DNA of 64,000 bases from Arcticibacter tournemirensis. Lineage in GTDB: Bacteria > Bacteroidota > Bacteroidia > Sphingobacteriales > Sphingobacteriaceae. Where the stretch lies: assembly GCF_006716645.1 (NCBI RefSeq), contig NZ_VFPL01000001.1, forward strand, positions 4,898,001-4,962,000, read 5' to 3'. The notes under the pieces are model-generated. The model made no database searches. It was given only the letters and a program-made list of their open reading frames with translations, and was not told where the DNA came from. The position numbers and the translations under genes were made by a program. This document shows, piece by piece, positions 26,763 to 35,963 of this stretch (position 1 is its first letter; each line of letters begins with the position of its first letter).

Positions 26763-27725
26763 ATGGGATTATTCGATTTTTTCAAAAAGAAAGAAGCTCC
26801 AAAGGAAGAGATTGAAGCTCTTGACAAAGGTTTGGAAAAAACCAAAGAGGGCTTGTTTTCCAAAATAACCAAAGCCGTAATCGGCAAATCTACCGTAGAT
26901 GATGAAGTGCTGGATGAGCTGGAAGAAATCCTTGTTACCTCTGATGTTGGCGTTTCTACTACATTAAAGATTATTGAGCGTATCCAGGAAAGGGTGGCTA
27001 AAGATAAGTACTTCGGAACTTCGGAGCTGAATTCACTCTTAAAAGAAGAGATCCAGAAGCTGCTTGCTGAAAATAACAGCAGCGATTTTGAAAACTTCGA
27101 ATATGGCCAGCATAAGCCTTATGTAATTATGGTGGTTGGGGTAAACGGTGTAGGAAAAACCACTACTATCGGTAAACTGGCGCATAAACTGAAACAGGCA
27201 GGCAACAAGGTGGTGCTTGGCGCCGCCGATACCTTCAGGGCGGCAGCGGTTGACCAGCTAAAACTATGGGGTGAGCGTGTCGACGTGCGCGTTGTCGCTC
27301 AGGCTATGGGTTCAGATCCGGCCTCTGTTGCTTTCGACACGCTGCAGTCGGCTGTCTCTAACGGCGAGGACGTGGCAATTATAGATACGGCCGGGCGTTT
27401 ACATAATAAGGTAGCTTTAATGAATGAGCTCACTAAGATCAAAAATGTAATGCAGAAGGTTGTTCCCGGCGCCCCTCATGAGATTCTGCTGGTACTGGAT
27501 GCTTCTACAGGACAGAACGCCATTGAGCAGTGCAAACAGTTCACTCAGGCCACTGATGTAAATGCACTTGCTTTAACTAAGCTGGATGGCACGGCAAAGG
27601 GAGGCGTCGTGATTGGCATATCCGACCAGTTCAAGATCCCTGTAAAATACATCGGGGTTGGCGAAGGAATGAATGATCTGCAACTATTCGACAGACAAGA
27701 GTTCGTGAATTCGCTATTTAAATAA
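26763..27725 (+). CDS. ftsY: Signal recognition particle receptor FtsY
   Basis: The protein has 320 residues from MGLFDFFKKKE; a 16-codon upstream extension overlaps the terminator and is rejected. It is the short Bacteroidota form with no long acidic A domain. The N domain is at about 20-100. The GTPase NG domain shows GVNGVGKTTTIGKLA, DTFRAAAVDQL, DTAGRLHNK, TKLDGTAKGG and GVGEGMNDLQLF. It docks ribosome-SRP complexes at the inner membrane. rimO starts 6 nt after its stop, so the two are co-transcribed. Confidence 0.97.
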   Translation: MGLFDFFKKKEAPKEEIEALDKGLEKTKEGLFSKITKAVIGKSTVDDEVLDELEEILVTSDVGVSTTLKIIERIQERVAKDKYFGTSELNSLLKEEIQKLLAENNSSDFENFEYGQHKPYVIMVVGVNGVGKTTTIGKLAHKLKQAGNKVVLGAADTFRAAAVDQLKLWGERVDVRVVAQAMGSDPASVAFDTLQSAVSNGEDVAIIDTAGRLHNKVALMNELTKIKNVMQKVVPGAPHEILLVLDASTGQNAIEQCKQFTQATDVNALALTKLDGTAKGGVVIGISDQFKIPVKYIGVGEGMNDLQLFDRQEFVNSLFK

Positions 27726-27731
27726 TATTCA

Positions 27732-29057
27732 ATGCAGACTAAAAAAACAAGACCGGTAGTATCACCCCGCGTGAACGTGATCACTCTTGGATGCTCCAAG
27801 AACGTATACGACTCGGAGGTGCTGATGGGACAGCTTCAGGGTAATCAGATCAGTGTGGTACATGAAGCGGATAAAGTGGGAAAGGATGATATTATCGTCA
27901 TTAATACCTGCGGATTTATTGATAATGCAAAGCAGGAGTCTATAGACACCATTTTGCAATACAGCGAGCTGAAGGAGCAGGGTAAAGTAGGGAAAGTGAT
28001 CGTTACGGGCTGCCTTTCAGAACGGTACAAGCCTGAGCTTCAGGCTGAGATAACGAACGTCGATGCTTACTTCGGCACTAACGACCTGCAAAACATACTC
28101 TCCTCGTTAGGCGCGGATTACAAATACGAACTTATAGGAGAACGGTTACTTACCACACCCTCTCACTTTGCATATTTCAAAATTGCCGAGGGCTGCAATC
28201 GGCCCTGTTCTTTTTGCGCCATTCCGCTGATGCGAGGGAAACACGTTTCGAAGTCAATCGAAGATCTTGTTGCCGAGGCAAAAGGACTTGCGAGAAACGG
28301 GACAAAAGAATTAATCCTGATTGCCCAGGACCTGACTTATTACGGGCTGGATCTGTATGGCAGGAGAAACCTTGATGAGCTGCTCCGCCATCTCTCAGAC
28401 GTGCAGGGTATCGAATGGATCAGACTTCAGTATGCTTATCCTTCGGGTTTCCCTATGGAGGTTCTTGATGTGATGAACGAACGCGATAATATTTGTAAAT
28501 ATCTCGACATGCCGCTTCAGCATATTAGCGATAACATGTTGAAATCGATGCGCCGCGGGATCTCAAAACAGAAAACCATTGATCTGGTAAATGCTATTCG
28601 AGATAAGGTTCCTGACATTGCCATGCGGACTACCTTAATCTGTGGCTATCCGGGAGAAACAGAAGCAGACTTCGAAGAAATGAAAGAATGGGTTGAAGAA
28701 ACCAGGTTCGATCGCTTAGGCTGCTTCACCTACTCGCATGAAGAAAAAACGCATGCACATACACTGGTGGACGACGTACCCCAAGAGGTGAAGGAACAAC
28801 GTGTAGAAGACATTATGGAGATCCAGCAGGGCATTTCACTCGAAAAGAACATAGAAAAGGTAGGAAAAACTTTCCGCGTGCTGATCGACAAGAAAGAAGG
28901 CGAGTACTTCGTAGGTCGTACCGAATTCGACTCTCCGGAGGTGGATAATGAGGTTCTACTGCATGCATCTACGAACTACGCCACCGAAGGCAGCTTCGTT
29001 CAGGCAAAAATAGTACGCGCAGAAGACTTCGATTTATATGGACAGATTGTAAAATAA
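27732..29057 (+). CDS. rimO: Ribosomal protein S12 methylthiotransferase RimO
   Basis: The protein has 441 residues. The N-terminal MTTase domain has the three cysteines for the accessory 4Fe-4S cluster (LGCSKN, NTCGFID, TGCLSER). The radical-SAM core has CNRPCSFCAIP. A C-terminal TRAM domain covers about 375-440. The TLGCSKNVYDSE start and IPLMRGKH separate it from the tRNA enzyme MiaB. It adds a methylthio group to Asp88 of S12. It is cotranscribed with ftsY and followed directly by a terminator-like hairpin. Confidence 0.95.
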   Translation: MQTKKTRPVVSPRVNVITLGCSKNVYDSEVLMGQLQGNQISVVHEADKVGKDDIIVINTCGFIDNAKQESIDTILQYSELKEQGKVGKVIVTGCLSERYKPELQAEITNVDAYFGTNDLQNILSSLGADYKYELIGERLLTTPSHFAYFKIAEGCNRPCSFCAIPLMRGKHVSKSIEDLVAEAKGLARNGTKELILIAQDLTYYGLDLYGRRNLDELLRHLSDVQGIEWIRLQYAYPSGFPMEVLDVMNERDNICKYLDMPLQHISDNMLKSMRRGISKQKTIDLVNAIRDKVPDIAMRTTLICGYPGETEADFEEMKEWVEETRFDRLGCFTYSHEEKTHAHTLVDDVPQEVKEQRVEDIMEIQQGISLEKNIEKVGKTFRVLIDKKEGEYFVGRTEFDSPEVDNEVLLHASTNYATEGSFVQAKIVRAEDFDLYGQIVK

Positions 29058-29068
29058 AGATTGCAGAA

Positions 29069-29096
29069 AGGGGAATTGAATAAATTCCCCTATTTT
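29069..29096 (+). terminator. Terminator or attenuator between rimO and bshC
   Basis: AGGGGAATT and AATTCCCCT form a perfect 9-bp stem with a 5-nt loop, followed by TATTTT. The bshC start codon comes only 10 nt after the T-tract, so the hairpin occupies its ribosome-binding region and could also affect translation. Confidence 0.8.
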
Positions 29097-29105
29097 CGCA
29101 TCGCG

Positions 29106-30713
29106 ATGAAAGCAACGTACATCGATTATAGCGAAACCAATAGTTTTTCATCCACGGCACTCAGCTACCTGTCCCGTGATCCTAAACTTCGCCCATTCAT
29201 ATTTGATTTTCCCTCTGTAGAAAACTTCGGGAAGCTGATAAAATCAAAGACGGTAACTGCCAACAGGGAAGTTCTGGTGAAGGTGCTGAAAAGGCAGTAT
29301 TCGGTTTTGGAAGCTGAAAGTGACGAGTTGAAAGCTAAAAATCTGGTTTTATCAAACATAGAACTGCTTTCACAGCCTAATACTTATACAATCACTACGG
29401 GGCATCAGCTCAATATATTCACGGGGCCTCTGTATTTTATTTATAAAATTGTTACGGCAATAAATCTTGCCAGAGAATTAAAACAATCCTATCCCGAAAA
29501 GAACTTCGTTCCCGTTTACTGGATGGCAACAGAAGATCATGACTTCGCTGAAATCAATCATATCAGCCTCCATGGTAAACCAATAGTCTGGGAGCAGGAT
29601 AATCGTGGGGCCACTGGGCGATTACCTACTTCAACGATTGCTTCGGCTGTAAAGGCTTTCCAGAACTTATTAGGTATTTCAAAAAATTCCGAAAAGCTTT
29701 CCACGCTGATAGAAGAGGCTTACATTAACCACTCTCATCTGGCTGATGCAACCCGTCATCTTGTAAACGGCCTTTTTGCAGAGCATGGTCTTGTTATTGT
29801 AGATGCAGATAATCACGAGCTTAAAAAGCAGTTTGCTGGTATTATTACAGAGGATATTCTGAATAAGAATAGCTCCCGTATCATAGGTCAGACGAGCAAA
29901 AACCTCGAAGATGCAGGCTTCTCTACGCAGGTAAATGCCAGGGAGATTAATTTCTTCTATATGGCGGATGGTTTACGCGAGCGTATTATCGAAGAAAACG
30001 GCGTATTCTCGGTTCTCAACACCGACATCCGGTTCACAGAAGAGCAAATCAAGGAAGAGATAACCCTCTATCCCGAAAGGTTCAGTCCCAACGTTATTAT
30101 GCGGCCACTGTATCAGGAAGTGATACTCCCCAATCTCGCTTATATAGGTGGAGGCGCCGAAATTGTATACTGGCTGCAGCTAAAAGATAACTTTGACTTT
30201 TACAAAGCAGGGTTCCCTCTCCTGCTCCTTAGAAACTCTGCTCTGATCACTGACGAATCTTTTAGTGGGAAACTATGCAGGCTTCATATCAAACTTAAAG
30301 ACCTTTTTAAAAACACTGAAACTCTTCAAAAAGAGTGGGTCCTTACTCACTCTCAACATACTTTGACTCTGGCCAGCGAAAAGAGCGAATTCGAGGCAAT
30401 ATTTCAAAAGATAAAACTGAGGGCCTACAAAATAGACCCTACGCTGGCACCCAGTGCCGAAGCGGTAAATGCCAGACTAAAAAAGGCGCTTGGTAATCTT
30501 GAACAAAAGCTGGTCAAGGCCGAAAAAAAGAATCATGAAGGCGCTTTGTCGCAGATTGAAAGTCTCAGAAGTAAATATTTTCCGGGAGGAGGACTGCAGG
30601 AAAGATCTGAGAATTTCGGAATTTTTTATGTAAAATATGGAGATCAGTTTATATCCGAACTAATCAGGCACTTTAAACCGCTTGATTTTAAATTTACTAT
30701 TCTCGAACCTTAA
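29106..30713 (+). CDS. bshC: Bacillithiol biosynthesis cysteine-adding enzyme BshC
   Basis: The protein has 535 residues, family-typical. The start MKATYIDYSET is chosen; a 15-codon extension would run through the terminator hairpin. Recognisable blocks: TITTGHQLNIFTGPLYFIYKI, FVPVYWMATEDHDFAEI, ADNHELK, and a C-terminal coiled coil (about 440-500). It is the putative ligase adding Cys to GlcN-malate in bacillithiol synthesis, which implies this organism uses bacillithiol as its low-molecular-weight thiol. bshA and bshB are not in the window. The Ldh gene starts 2 nt after the stop. Confidence 0.93.
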   Translation: MKATYIDYSETNSFSSTALSYLSRDPKLRPFIFDFPSVENFGKLIKSKTVTANREVLVKVLKRQYSVLEAESDELKAKNLVLSNIELLSQPNTYTITTGHQLNIFTGPLYFIYKIVTAINLARELKQSYPEKNFVPVYWMATEDHDFAEINHISLHGKPIVWEQDNRGATGRLPTSTIASAVKAFQNLLGISKNSEKLSTLIEEAYINHSHLADATRHLVNGLFAEHGLVIVDADNHELKKQFAGIITEDILNKNSSRIIGQTSKNLEDAGFSTQVNAREINFFYMADGLRERIIEENGVFSVLNTDIRFTEEQIKEEITLYPERFSPNVIMRPLYQEVILPNLAYIGGGAEIVYWLQLKDNFDFYKAGFPLLLLRNSALITDESFSGKLCRLHIKLKDLFKNTETLQKEWVLTHSQHTLTLASEKSEFEAIFQKIKLRAYKIDPTLAPSAEAVNARLKKALGNLEQKLVKAEKKNHEGALSQIESLRSKYFPGGGLQERSENFGIFYVKYGDQFISELIRHFKPLDFKFTILEP

Positions 30714-30715
30714 TT

Positions 30716-31795
30716 ATGAGTTCATTACTTTTTCAGGAAAATACATTAAGAACATTCACAGAATGTATTTTCAAAGCTATAGGCTGCCCCGAAAAGGACG
30801 CTGTGCTGGCAGCTGACGTTTTACTTTCTTCCGACCTTAGAGGTATCGATTCACATGGTGTTGCTCGTTTAAGCGGCTACGTCCGCCTCTGGGAAAAGCA
30901 ACGTATTAATACCAATCCCAATATTACGATTGTACACGAAACAGCTACCACAGCAACCGTAGACGGCGACAGCGGTCTCGGGTTGGTAGTCGCCCCTTTT
31001 GCCATGAACCTGGCAATGGAAAAAGCTGAAAAGTATGGCTCTGGCTGGGTGTCAGTTAGAAATTCAAATCATTTTGGCATTGCCGGATATCATGCGATGC
31101 AAGCCGTAAAAAAGGATATGGTAGGCTTTGCTATGACAAATGCGAGCCCTTTGGTAGCTCCTACGTACACAACAGAGCGCTTGTTGGGTACTAATCCGAT
31201 GTGTTACGCTTTTCCTGCAGGCAACTATCCGCCTGTCGTTGTTGACATGGCGACCGCAGCAGCAGCTAACGGGAAACTGGAGATAGCCCAACGGGCCCAA
31301 AAGCCTGTACCAGCGGGCTGGGTCCAAACGAGTGCAGGAGAATCGACCATAGACCCCCATGCTTTAAAGACCGGAGGATCCCTCCTGCCGCTTGGTAGCG
31401 ACCGCGATCATGGAAGTCACAAAGGCTTCGGGTTAAGCGCTACTGTCGATATACTTACAGCAGTACTCTCCGGAGCAAATTACGGTCCCTGGGTTCCACC
31501 CTTTGTTGCATTTCTCGACCCCTTACCTGACCTTCCTGGCAAAGGAATAGGCCATTTCGTTGGAGCCATGCGCGTTGACGGCTTCCGGCCGGTTGACGAG
31601 TTCAAGCAAAATATGGACCGCTGGATCGAGCGCTTCAAAGCCGCCAAACCAATTTCTGAAGACTGCCCTGTAATTATTCCCGGCGAGCCTGAACTGGAAG
31701 CCGAAAAGCTCAGAAAGGCGAACGGAATTCCACTGACAGAAGCGGTTGTAAAAGACTTGAGGGCACTTGGCGAGAAGCTCGGTTGCGGGTTGTAG
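30716..31795 (+). CDS. Ldh family (malate/L-lactate-type) NAD(P)-dependent oxidoreductase
   Basis: The protein has 359 residues, usual length. It has the LdhA/YlbC/malate dehydrogenase type-2 fold, not the Rossmann LDH. DLRGIDSHGVARL near residue 40 (with the conserved His), VRNSNHFGIAGYHAM, and DRDHGSHKGFGLSATVDIL are family signatures. Substrates of relatives include malate, L-lactate, ureidoglycolate and sulfolactate, and I cannot choose between them. The start codon is 2 nt after bshC, so they are co-transcribed. Malate is a bacillithiol precursor, but a link is speculation. Confidence 0.88.
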   Translation: MSSLLFQENTLRTFTECIFKAIGCPEKDAVLAADVLLSSDLRGIDSHGVARLSGYVRLWEKQRINTNPNITIVHETATTATVDGDSGLGLVVAPFAMNLAMEKAEKYGSGWVSVRNSNHFGIAGYHAMQAVKKDMVGFAMTNASPLVAPTYTTERLLGTNPMCYAFPAGNYPPVVVDMATAAAANGKLEIAQRAQKPVPAGWVQTSAGESTIDPHALKTGGSLLPLGSDRDHGSHKGFGLSATVDILTAVLSGANYGPWVPPFVAFLDPLPDLPGKGIGHFVGAMRVDGFRPVDEFKQNMDRWIERFKAAKPISEDCPVIIPGEPELEAEKLRKANGIPLTEAVVKDLRALGEKLGCGL

Positions 31796-31805
31796 CTTTA
31801 ATTCA

Positions 31806-33056
31806 TCAATCCTGATGAAGCAACCTTGGCGTTCTGTTATGAAATCTATATCCTAAGCCTAGCATAAGATAATTAGGCTCGTGGAAATCCTTCATATTAT
31901 AACCTATATGGAGAAATGCACTACGCGTTGCCATCACCTTCAGGGCCAGAGACTGGTAGGTGCCGCGAAGATCGCCTCCTTTGTGCAGTAAATTAGCACC
32001 TATTCCTATGCCGATAGTAAAAACAGGCATGACATATTCGACCCTTCCAGAACCACCCAAAGCAATCTGGCGATCGATCTCCGGTTTAAAGAATTCCTGT
32101 TTCGTGCCCATGATATAATCTTCTGTATAAACGTTTGCACTACCGTCGTATATGGCATCCAGAGAAAGCCCTGCACGGAACCGGTAGCCAAAATTATACA
32201 TCGGAGCAAAGTATGCTCCAACCACCGGATATTTAAGAGGAGACGGCACCTGTATAAGATCAAACGCGACCCCTTTTCTACGCCAGGAACCAAAGACAAC
32301 CAGATCATAACTGATATGACGCGGAAACCGAGTAAACACTGCATCTCCCGGCCGACTCTCAATGGAAGCTTTACGTCTTCCAAAATCATAAGCAAGTCCC
32401 ATTTTCAGTCCGGTCATATTTAAACCTGAATTTGGGAACTCCGTATTTCCATTGGAGAAATGAGTAACATCGATTCCTGTCATCAAATTTATGTTGTTCA
32501 TAAGGTTCCACTTCAGGAAGACACCAAAATTCATATAGGCGTTAACCTTGGAGCCAATGATAATATTGTTTGGATTATCCATGTAGTCATATGGCTTCCA
32601 TCCGTTTGACAATCCAAAATTCCATTCGTAATCAAGCGATACAAAGGAAGTTAATTTCGCAACTCTCGACCTTTGAAACAAGTATGCTGCAACAGGGCTT
32701 CCCAATTCTCTGCTATTTCTAAAGTCGAAAAAAGTTAACCCTACACCCTGATAGGTATCGGAATAGACCTCGCTGCCTAACGAGCCTTTAGGCAGGCTAA
32801 AGGAATATTTTAAATGCCCGGAGAATGAGTCACCAAGCGATTTTCGTTCATTGTTGTACTTGTCGAGAAAGGGTGCTGAAGGAAAAACGTAAGCAGACCG
32901 GAAATCTATTTCTACGTTATGTACGAATGACCGTGAATCATCTGTCAATAATACTGGTTCATTTTCTTTAATGTCAACGGGCGCAGTCTGCGAAAAGCCA
33001 TCGACAGAAAAGATAAATAAGGCAGAAATTATAATGAACAGTACTTGAACCTTCAT
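31806..33056 (-). CDS. Acyloxyacyl hydrolase / PagL-type lipid A deacylase
   Basis: The protein has 416 residues. Signal peptide 1-22 (cleavage near GFS-Q). The sequence is a beta-barrel with many aromatic strands. The motif DVTHFSNGNTEFPNSGLN near residues 195-212 fits the His and Ser active-site pair of the PagL/acyloxyacyl hydrolase family. It would remove a 3-O acyl chain from lipid A at the outer membrane. The protein is about twice the length of PagL itself, as in other Bacteroidota members. It starts 25 bp after the lepB stop, probably the tail of the parA-lepB cluster. Confidence 0.78.
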   Translation of the reverse strand: MKVQVLFIIISALFIFSVDGFSQTAPVDIKENEPVLLTDDSRSFVHNVEIDFRSAYVFPSAPFLDKYNNERKSLGDSFSGHLKYSFSLPKGSLGSEVYSDTYQGVGLTFFDFRNSRELGSPVAAYLFQRSRVAKLTSFVSLDYEWNFGLSNGWKPYDYMDNPNNIIIGSKVNAYMNFGVFLKWNLMNNINLMTGIDVTHFSNGNTEFPNSGLNMTGLKMGLAYDFGRRKASIESRPGDAVFTRFPRHISYDLVVFGSWRRKGVAFDLIQVPSPLKYPVVGAYFAPMYNFGYRFRAGLSLDAIYDGSANVYTEDYIMGTKQEFFKPEIDRQIALGGSGRVEYVMPVFTIGIGIGANLLHKGGDLRGTYQSLALKVMATRSAFLHIGYNMKDFHEPNYLMLGLGYRFHNRTPRLLHQD

Positions 33057-33081
33057 TTTGAAATCCGAACCTGCAACTCCT

Positions 33082-34524
33082 CTAGTGTATGCCCATAAAA
33101 AGCCGGTTCCATCTGATCTTACCTAAGAAAGAGCCGTTGGTATCCCAGCTCATCCATACAAAGAGAGCTTTACCGACGATATGATCTTCGGGTACGAAGC
33201 CCCAGAACCGTGAATCGAGCGAGTTATCGCGGTTATCACCCATCATCCAGAAGTAGTCCATTTTGAAAGTGTAGGTATTGGCGGGCTTGCCATTAATGAT
33301 CAGCTGATGGCCATTTTGCTCTACTTTATTGTGTTCGTATACTTCTATAGCCCTTTTATAGATCGCTATGTTAGTACTATCGAGTTTCACTGTCCATCCT
33401 TTCTTAGGAACTATAATTGGTCCGAAGTTATCAAGGTTCCAGTGAAAGGCAGGATCTTTAGGATAAATGTCGGCTTCGGGCTCATTAGGGCCTTTGATCA
33501 TAGGCTTCACTTCCTTCACGTTTGCCCATCCCTTTATTTCTTCAGCCTGGGCATGTGTCATGTTGAAATAATACTGATCTTCAGAAGCTCGCTGTGCCTC
33601 TATATTCATATCTTGCAAAGTCTGAGGATTAAAGTCAGTACCGTCAGACTTTACGACGTAGTATTTTTGCGAGAACTCAGGTTTTTCAGAAAGTTTTCCA
33701 TTTACATACACATTTGCATTGATGATACGAAGGGTATCCCCGCCTATAGCGATGCATCGTTTAATATAATTCTCTCTTTTATCAACCGGCCGGCTTAAAG
33801 GAGCGTCGGCATCCATAGGATAGTTAAACACAACAACATCCCTTCGTTCGATCTTTTCCAAACCAGGAAGGCGATGATAGTCTAACTCAATACCGTCCCA
33901 ATAAGCTTTTGTGCCTATCAAAGGCATTGTATGGTGAGCAAAGGGGAAAGCAACAGGTGTCATAGGAATACGCGGTCCGTAATTCACCTTACTTACAAAC
34001 AGGAAATCGCCGATTAAAAGGGATTTCTCCATCGAGCCCGTAGGAATGGTATAAGCTTCTAAAAGAAAACTTCTGATGAGCGTAGCCGCAACTACAGCAA
34101 AGATGATTGCATCAGCCCATTCGCGACTTGTTGACTTCTTATAAGGATACTTCTTTTTGAACTCGTCAGTTGCTGAAGCACCTAAATACCGGATATTTTT
34201 ATCAAAACCCCAAAGAGGAAATACGATAAACGACAGCAAAACGGCGCCTGCATGTTGAAGAAAAGTAAATTTACCATAGCACTTTACAAAATCAATCCTA
34301 ACCCCAATGATCATTATAATATTGATCACAGGAATGAAGTACCAGATCATCCACCATGCAGGTCGGCCAGAAAGCTTAATCATGATGTAAATGCAGTAGC
34401 CGGGGATCACGGCTTCCCAACCTGGCCTTCCGGCCTTCTCAAAAAGCTTCCATAACCCAATGACACGAAGTATGGTAATCGGTAAGAGTATAAGTAAAAT
34501 GCCTAAATAATTCGCTAGTTCCAT
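33082..34524 (-). CDS. lepB: Signal peptidase I
   Basis: The protein has 480 residues, far longer than the 250-320 of most LepB. The N-terminal 110 residues carry three membrane helices of the Bacteroidota extension, followed by the anchor helix (about 130-150). The catalytic Ser is in PTGSMEKSLLIGDFLFVSK, the Lys in RENYIKRCIAIGGDTL, and the GDNRDNSLDSRFWGFVP box is near the C-terminus. A roughly 120-residue insert (295-420) separates the last two boxes. It cleaves signal peptides outside the inner membrane. dapB lies 18 bp upstream in the same direction. Confidence 0.94.
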   Translation of the reverse strand: MELANYLGILLILLPITILRVIGLWKLFEKAGRPGWEAVIPGYCIYIMIKLSGRPAWWMIWYFIPVINIIMIIGVRIDFVKCYGKFTFLQHAGAVLLSFIVFPLWGFDKNIRYLGASATDEFKKKYPYKKSTSREWADAIIFAVVAATLIRSFLLEAYTIPTGSMEKSLLIGDFLFVSKVNYGPRIPMTPVAFPFAHHTMPLIGTKAYWDGIELDYHRLPGLEKIERRDVVVFNYPMDADAPLSRPVDKRENYIKRCIAIGGDTLRIINANVYVNGKLSEKPEFSQKYYVVKSDGTDFNPQTLQDMNIEAQRASEDQYYFNMTHAQAEEIKGWANVKEVKPMIKGPNEPEADIYPKDPAFHWNLDNFGPIIVPKKGWTVKLDSTNIAIYKRAIEVYEHNKVEQNGHQLIINGKPANTYTFKMDYFWMMGDNRDNSLDSRFWGFVPEDHIVGKALFVWMSWDTNGSFLGKIRWNRLFMGIH

Positions 34525-34542
34525 TAGTTAAAATATCCTCCT

Positions 34543-35286
34543 TTAAATATCAAAATCAAATATATCTGCTACAGAATAAAACCCTTTTTTTCCTTGTAGC
34601 CACTCTGCAGCCACAACTGCGCCAAGCGCAAACCCTGCACGTGTATGAGCTGTATGCTTAAACTCTATTTCATCCACCTCCGAGCTATAAATGACCGTAT
34701 GAGTTCCCGGAACATCCTCTATCCGGTGCGACTCAATCAGCAGCTGATCAGGTTTATTTACAATTTCCTCGCCGGCGCCGACCAGGTTATTCACCCACTC
34801 CTTTTTGCGATCCACTCCCTCAATTATGCCTTCGGCAATAGTGATCGCTGTTCCGCTAGGTGAGTCAAGCTTCTGTGTATGATGAATCTCCTCTACCTGT
34901 ACTTCGTATTGGGGGTAAGCATTCATAATTTTCGCAAACACCTTATTTACGAAGAAAAACAAATTTACGCCTATGCTAAAGTTAGAGCCATAGAGTAATG
35001 AATTGTTACTCTCTATACAGGTATCTTTCACTTCCTGCAGATGACCATACCAACCTGTAGTACCAACTACTATCGGTACACGGGCACTAAAGCAGTCGCT
35101 GATATTGCTGAGAACTGAATCGGGAGTACTGAAATCAATAGCTACGTCGGCCCTGGCAAGGTTTTCCTCGGTTAACTGATCAAGATTGTTCTCATCAATG
35201 GCAAGCACAATTTCATGGCCCCGCCCAAGAGCAAAACGCTCGATGGTGCGGCCCATTTTTCCATAACCTAAAAGGGCTATCTTCAT
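34543..35286 (-). CDS. dapB: 4-hydroxy-tetrahydrodipicolinate reductase
   Basis: The protein has 247 residues. The Rossmann start is MKIALLGYGKMGRTIE. VGTTGWYG and the active-site block EEIHHTQKLDSPSGTA (His, Lys) are diagnostic. It reduces the dihydrodipicolinate precursor with NAD(P)H in lysine and meso-diaminopimelate synthesis, so it feeds peptidoglycan. Start and stop overlap with the DUF5683 gene upstream by 4 nt. The set parA-parB-DUF5683-dapB-lepB couples cell-cycle and envelope functions in one likely transcript. Confidence 0.96.
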   Translation of the reverse strand: MKIALLGYGKMGRTIERFALGRGHEIVLAIDENNLDQLTEENLARADVAIDFSTPDSVLSNISDCFSARVPIVVGTTGWYGHLQEVKDTCIESNNSLLYGSNFSIGVNLFFFVNKVFAKIMNAYPQYEVQVEEIHHTQKLDSPSGTAITIAEGIIEGVDRKKEWVNNLVGAGEEIVNKPDQLLIESHRIEDVPGTHTVIYSSEVDEIEFKHTAHTRAGFALGAVVAAEWLQGKKGFYSVADIFDFDI

Positions 35287-35963
35287 AATGATATGGTGAA
35301 TTTTATAGCCGGAACCGGCGTTACTGAAGCAAAAGATAAAGGAGGCATTAACGTTGGCTGCACATTAAAGCCTAATTTGTCGGTGATATCGTAGCGAAAG
35401 AACTTAGCGTCGACATAAGCATCGATCACATTGATTGCATGAACGCCAAGGAACCCGAGAATACTAAGATCGCGGTTTCGCCGGTAAAAGTCCTTTGCAG
35501 AAATTAGAGACGATCTGTCATAAGGAGTGTAATCGGGGTCGCGTGTTTCCTGATTATGCAGCTCCCGGTATTGAAGTTCTTTAAGGATATCCCTGTAATA
35601 GCGGTTGTTAAACTCAAAAGCAAGGCCCACACTTACCAGCCCGGCATATATAAAAGGAACTTTCCACCATCTTCCATTCCTGATCTGCCCAAGTCCCGGC
35701 AGCATTGCCGATCCCCATGCCGCTCTGCCAGGCATGGCTTCCAGAGCAAGACGGGCTGAATCTTTAACAACCTTCGATTTAGCTTTCTGGGTCTGATTTT
35801 CTGGAACTATTGTTGTATCTTTTCTGACAGGTGTGGCACGAACCCGCGCCCCGCGGGTAGCTGACGCAGAATCCGGAACCGCGCTCAGAGAGTCTGTCTG
35901 CGAAAACGCAGGCGCGGTAACAGCCAGAGCGAAAGTCAGAATAAAGAATCTCAGAATATGCAT
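35283..35963 (-). CDS. DUF5683 family exported/membrane protein
   Basis: The protein has 226 residues. A signal peptide (1-21) is followed by a disordered basic segment (35-75), then the DUF5683 domain with RAAWGSAMLPGLGQIRNGRWWKVPFIYAGLV and a second hydrophobic patch near 165 (LSILGFLGVHAINVIDAYVDAKF). The place between parB and dapB is common in Bacteroidota. The function is unknown; an envelope protein linked to division or growth would fit the neighbours. It ends 4 nt into dapB and starts directly after the parB stop. Confidence 0.85.
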   Translation of the reverse strand: MHILRFFILTFALAVTAPAFSQTDSLSAVPDSASATRGARVRATPVRKDTTIVPENQTQKAKSKVVKDSARLALEAMPGRAAWGSAMLPGLGQIRNGRWWKVPFIYAGLVSVGLAFEFNNRYYRDILKELQYRELHNQETRDPDYTPYDRSSLISAKDFYRRNRDLSILGFLGVHAINVIDAYVDAKFFRYDITDKLGFNVQPTLMPPLSFASVTPVPAIKFTISL

